DNA of 64,000 bases from Brevibacillus brevis (GTDB lineage: Bacteria > Bacillota > Bacilli > Brevibacillales > Brevibacillaceae). Positions 61,335-64,000 of this stretch are shown here, piece after piece. The notes beneath the pieces are model-generated. The model was given only the letters and a program-made list of their open reading frames with translations. It was not told where the DNA came from and ran no database searches. Where the stretch lies: assembly GCF_022026395.1 (NCBI RefSeq), contig NZ_CP041767.1, positions 4,918,501 through 4,982,500 on the forward strand. The letters are read 5' to 3'. Each line of letters starts with the position of its first letter. Within the stretch, counting starts at the first letter, position 1. A program made the translations under genes and the position numbers.

Positions 61335-61454
61335 TTCCTTTCCTTCCCTTTCCTCAGGGTATCCCTATTATAGCGTGATTCGACTTGATTCTACATGAAA
61401 TTTTTTCTAGATATTCTTTTCGGAAGAATCCTTGTTTGCAAGGGAGATGATCGT

Positions 61455-62468
61455 ATGCCGCTTATCGAAACAGAATTAACACAGCCTCTTTCATTATGTG
61501 ACCAGGATGGCCGCTTGCTTCCCGAAGCGATTGGCTGGTCCCGCTATCCGTTGCACGACTGCCAATTTAGCGGGCATTGGCTTCGCCGGAAAAAATGGAA
61601 TTTTTGGTTTATCACCGCGCCTGAATGTGCGATGTCGATTGCGATGGTCAATCTGGATTACGCTGGCATTGTCTTTGTCCATTTTATTGATCTGACGACA
61701 GGGGAAACCGCGGACAGTGCTGTTACGGTTCCTTTTGGTGCAGGGATTCGGCTTGGTGCCACCGTAGATGAGCCTTGCCATTTTGCGAGCCGCAAGCTCT
61801 CCGTCTCCTTTCAACCAGGAGCCAGCGGAACGAGTGTAGAAGCGACTGCCATTTGCCCCGGCAATAAGCCTCTCTCGCTCGACATCGTGATTGATCCGCC
61901 AGCCGAGTCCTTAAATGTCGTGATCCCGTGGAGTGCAGAGCGCTTTCAGTTTACATCGAAGCAAACGGCCCGACCCGTGCACGGCACCATTGCCTATAAC
62001 GGGAAAACCTATGTGCTCGATCGGCAGAATGCTTTTGCCAGTCTGGATTTTGGACGTGGCGTTTGGCCGTATCACACTCGCTGGAACTGGACGACCTGCT
62101 CTTTCCGTCACGCGGAGGGTGTCGCAGGCTTTAACTTTGGCAAAGGCTGGACGGACGGAACCGGTATGACGGAAAATGGCTTGATGATTGATGGTGTCCT
62201 CTACAAGCTGAGTGAACAAATTCGTTTTTCTTACAATCCTGACAACCGGATGCTCCCTTGGACGCTTGCGAGTGAAGAATCTTCTGCGGTACGCCTCACC
62301 CTTACGCCGCTCTTTGCCCGAACCGAGCATAAAAATTTTGCGGTGGTGCGGACCACTCTGCATCAAGTAATCGGCCGATATGACGGGACACTCTCAACAC
62401 CTGATGGAAAAACGATTGCGGTGCAAAGCAAGATCGGAATCTGTGAAGAACAAAATGCCCGTTGGTAG
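61455..62468 (+). CDS. DUF2804 domain protein
   Basis: The 337-residue protein has the DUF2804 features: GWSRYPLHDCQFSGHWLRRK near the N-terminus, ASLDFGRGVWPYHTRWNWTT in the middle and FNFGKGWTDGTGMTENG after it. It is mostly beta, with no signal peptide. The function of the family is unknown; a lipid or lipocalin-like fold is suspected. ATG 61455 lies 8 nt after AGGGAG; an upstream ATG (61395) lacks a site. Confidence 0.85.
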   Translation: MPLIETELTQPLSLCDQDGRLLPEAIGWSRYPLHDCQFSGHWLRRKKWNFWFITAPECAMSIAMVNLDYAGIVFVHFIDLTTGETADSAVTVPFGAGIRLGATVDEPCHFASRKLSVSFQPGASGTSVEATAICPGNKPLSLDIVIDPPAESLNVVIPWSAERFQFTSKQTARPVHGTIAYNGKTYVLDRQNAFASLDFGRGVWPYHTRWNWTTCSFRHAEGVAGFNFGKGWTDGTGMTENGLMIDGVLYKLSEQIRFSYNPDNRMLPWTLASEESSAVRLTLTPLFARTEHKNFAVVRTTLHQVIGRYDGTLSTPDGKTIAVQSKIGICEEQNARW

Positions 62469-62487
62469 ACAAGGCGCGAAAAAACTG

Positions 62488-62517
62488 AAAAACCTTTGTC
62501 CCGGGACAAAGGTTTTT
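62488..62517. terminator. Bidirectional terminator
   Basis: Nearly loop-less palindrome AAACCTTTGTCCC / GGGACAAAGGTTT, with T and A tracts, between two convergent genes. Confidence 0.85.
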
Positions 62518-62541
62518 TCTATAGGCAAACCGTTTGTTGTT

Positions 62542-62844
62542 TTACAGCATTTTCACGACAGCATCCCGCCCAATCATCCCAGCAGTAATCCCCTTCTTCT
62601 CCGCCGTCGTCGTCACGGACTCCAGCGGTGCATCCAGCAATTCCTGTATGGTCTTGACCCCCACCGCACGACCGGCAAGAATTTCTCTCGCTGCTAACCT
62701 TTCGTTTAATAGCCCCACATCCAGCGCTCCACACATGATGTATCCATGATCGGTCGTTACAGCCAATAGCGTCGTCTTGGGCAAACGAACGGTGACAGCA
62801 ATAGCCGTCCCCTCTGGAAAGTGGATTGGCACTACCTCGACCAT
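62542..62844 (-). CDS. yunC: YunC, DUF1805 protein
   Basis: The 100-residue protein has YunC features: FPEGTAIAVTVRLPKTTLLAV, HGYIMCGALDVGLLNERLA and AVGVKTIQELLDAPLESV. It is a small cytosolic protein of unknown function. ATG 62844 lies after GGGAGGAA; an upstream ATG has no site. In Bacillus it sits beside yunB and yunD, as in this window. Confidence 0.88.
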   Translation of the reverse strand: MVEVVPIHFPEGTAIAVTVRLPKTTLLAVTTDHGYIMCGALDVGLLNERLAAREILAGRAVGVKTIQELLDAPLESVTTTAEKKGITAGMIGRDAVVKML

Positions 62845-62942
62845 CAAGATTCCTCCCTTTTCTCTCCTGTCTGTTAGCGTTACCATCCTATGACATTTAG
62901 CAGAGAAAGGTGAGGTTTCAATGAGAGCTCCCTGATCGAATT

Positions 62943-63182
62943 TTAATGCATGATGCCTGTCGGAAAGTGCTCATCCTCCATCGCGACTTTCCGTTTCATG
63001 ACTTCAATCATATACGTTGCAAGCATGTGAAACAGCTCTTCCTCGTCCATTTCCTCGACCAAGTCCAACAAATCATCTCGAGACTGCTCAGCGAGAATGC
63101 CAACGACAACTGCTGTAATGTCCTCTTCATCGCCATTAAAATGTCCTCTGTACAGCTCGTAAACTTCATCAATGAAGCGCAT
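62943..63182 (-). CDS. Small acidic protein, DUF6154-like
   Basis: The 79-residue protein begins MRFIDEVYELYRGHFNGDEED and is rich in Glu and Asp, with helical repeats. This resembles DUF6154 of Bacilli, of unknown function. ATG 63182 lies 8 nt after GGGAGGA. It overlaps no neighbour and follows yunD on the same strand. Confidence 0.62.
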   Translation of the reverse strand: MRFIDEVYELYRGHFNGDEEDITAVVVGILAEQSRDDLLDLVEEMDEEELFHMLATYMIEVMKRKVAMEDEHFPTGIMH

Positions 63183-63229
63183 CACTCGTCTCCTCCCGTT
63201 TTTCGATAGCATTCCCGAAAAAACGGTCT

Positions 63230-64000
63230 CTACGATTGGTTTTTTGACGTGGGCGATATCTTTTCCCACCGAGGAAGAAACGCATTTTGCAGCATCTGCT
63301 GGTCCTGTATCGTGGTGGCGAGCACTTCACGCAGCATCTCGGGTAAGAAAAACGTAACCTCACTGCCGAGCAGCAATTCAGGAAACATGCGATTGTACAT
63401 AAACATGTCGATCGTCCCGACTCGATACAGACGTTCGCGATCAAGCGGTTGCCCGTTGACTTCAATCTGGATAATTTGCGGTTGGTCATTCTCACTGTAG
63501 CGGATGTGCAATCCGTCCACACACATCCAGCCTTCTATTTTGCCGCGAAAACCGTACCCTCGCAGCTCCCGATGAACCATTTCCGGTTGAATGGCTTGCT
63601 CCAGAACAGTGGTGAGCTGCGCCCCTGTAATCGTGACAGCGCAGGCATTGATCGGGTGGGGAATACTGTGCAGCAAATCGGCAAAAGACAAGCTGCCCCG
63701 TGGCAAATCGGCAAGCAACAGCCCGCCATTTGCCATGCCGATCTCAGCACCCGTCCATTTGCGAATACTCGCTGCGATGAAGGAGCCATAGGGGGTCTCC
63801 TCCGTCCAGCCTATGTGCATGTCTTGCTCCAGTTGAGCAATTGGCTGAAACAAACGAGTTTCTGCCCATACTTTTTCACTCTCGATGAATTGGCTCAATG
63901 ATTCGTCTACCTGATACTGTTCTGTGTGAAAAAGCTCTGCACGCACGTCTTTGATGCCATTATGAGTCCTGTCCCAGACGAGCTCTACATGACCGACATA
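63230..64000 (-). CDS. yunD: YunD-like 5'-nucleotidase / UDP-sugar hydrolase family (5' end outside window)
   Basis: The last 256 residues of a 5'-nucleotidase family protein are visible, covering the C-terminal substrate-binding domain with GSFIAASIRKWTGAEIGMANGG. This region contributes the adenine-binding site. The catalytic metallophosphoesterase half lies beyond the right edge. Gene order with yunC supports YunD. Members hydrolyse nucleotides or UDP-sugars. Confidence 0.85.
   Translation of the reverse strand, partial: YVGHVELVWDRTHNGIKDVRAELFHTEQYQVDESLSQFIESEKVWAETRLFQPIAQLEQDMHIGWTEETPYGSFIAASIRKWTGAEIGMANGGLLLADLPRGSLSFADLLHSIPHPINACAVTITGAQLTTVLEQAIQPEMVHRELRGYGFRGKIEGWMCVDGLHIRYSENDQPQIIQIEVNGQPLDRERLYRVGTIDMFMYNRMFPELLLGSEVTFFLPEMLREVLATTIQDQQMLQNAFLPRWEKISPTSKNQS

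Noticed and set aside
1..64000. tRNA, rRNA, insertion sequences, prophage or CRISPR loci
   Set aside because: None recognised on reading both strands. A tRNAscan or ISfinder run was not possible, so a single tRNA could have been missed.

Overview
The window looks like a chromosomal segment of an endospore-forming Gram-positive of the Brevibacillus/Paenibacillus kind, most likely Brevibacillus. Evidence for this: a conserved Bacillus yut/yun housekeeping block (erpA, yuzB, yutJ, yuzD, nfu, yutH, yutG, yutF, yutE, yutD, lipA, lytH, yunB, yunC, yunD), many sporulation and germination genes (Spo0E-like, YutH, LytH, a GerA-type operon, YhcN-like lipoprotein, YunB), strong AGGAGG ribosome binding sites, frequent TTG/GTG starts, and a futalosine-pathway menaquinone gene (mqnE), which Bacillus itself lacks. 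No rRNA, tRNA, insertion sequence, prophage or CRISPR array was seen.

Layout. 1-4.3 kb: 3' part of a DUF4173 membrane protein, an ECF sigma/anti-sigma pair and a secreted DUF5050-type protein. 4.4-9.3 kb: erpA, a Spo0E-like phosphatase, mqnE, yuzB, a YutJ-type NADH dehydrogenase and a metallo-beta-lactamase-fold hydrolase. 9.3-15.6 kb: a nitrilase/ATP-grasp pair, a secreted VCBS-like protein, yuzD, the mccA-mccB reverse transsulfuration pair and nfu. 15.6-25 kb: an alpha/beta hydrolase, a 2-hydroxyacid dehydrogenase, yutH, yutG, yutF, a secreted phosphodiesterase behind Pho-box-like repeats, a SufR-like regulator, yutE with a 35-residue membrane protein, and glpX. 25-34 kb: a glycine-rich repeat protein, yutD, a YhcN-like lipoprotein, lipA, yhaO-yhaN, a DJ-1 protein and lytH. 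33.7-39.6 kb: a TetR-aldehyde dehydrogenase operon and a gerA-type germinant receptor operon. 39.7-43.8 kb: ribDE-BA-H behind two complete FMN riboswitches in series.

43.8-50.3 kb holds the most system-like cluster: an ABC-type substrate-binding protein, a large membrane histidine kinase and an NtrC-type activator in one operon. These lie next to a diheme cytochrome c with a consensus sigma-54 promoter and upstream palindromic sites. The reading offered is a sensory cascade that switches on a TsdA-like cytochrome.

50.5-64 kb: yunB with a hairpin masking its ribosome binding site; an MFS exporter behind a short leader peptide; a copper-amine-oxidase-stalk protein; an HtrA-like protease preceded by two similar promoter-to-terminator units that look like tandem small RNAs; a cysteine dioxygenase; HemAT; a second VCBS-like protein; corA with a long leader carrying small ORFs; an HD-GYP protein; a DUF2804 protein; yunC; a DUF6154-like protein; and the 3' part of yunD.

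Functional assignments come from reading motifs and recalling families; no database search was run.
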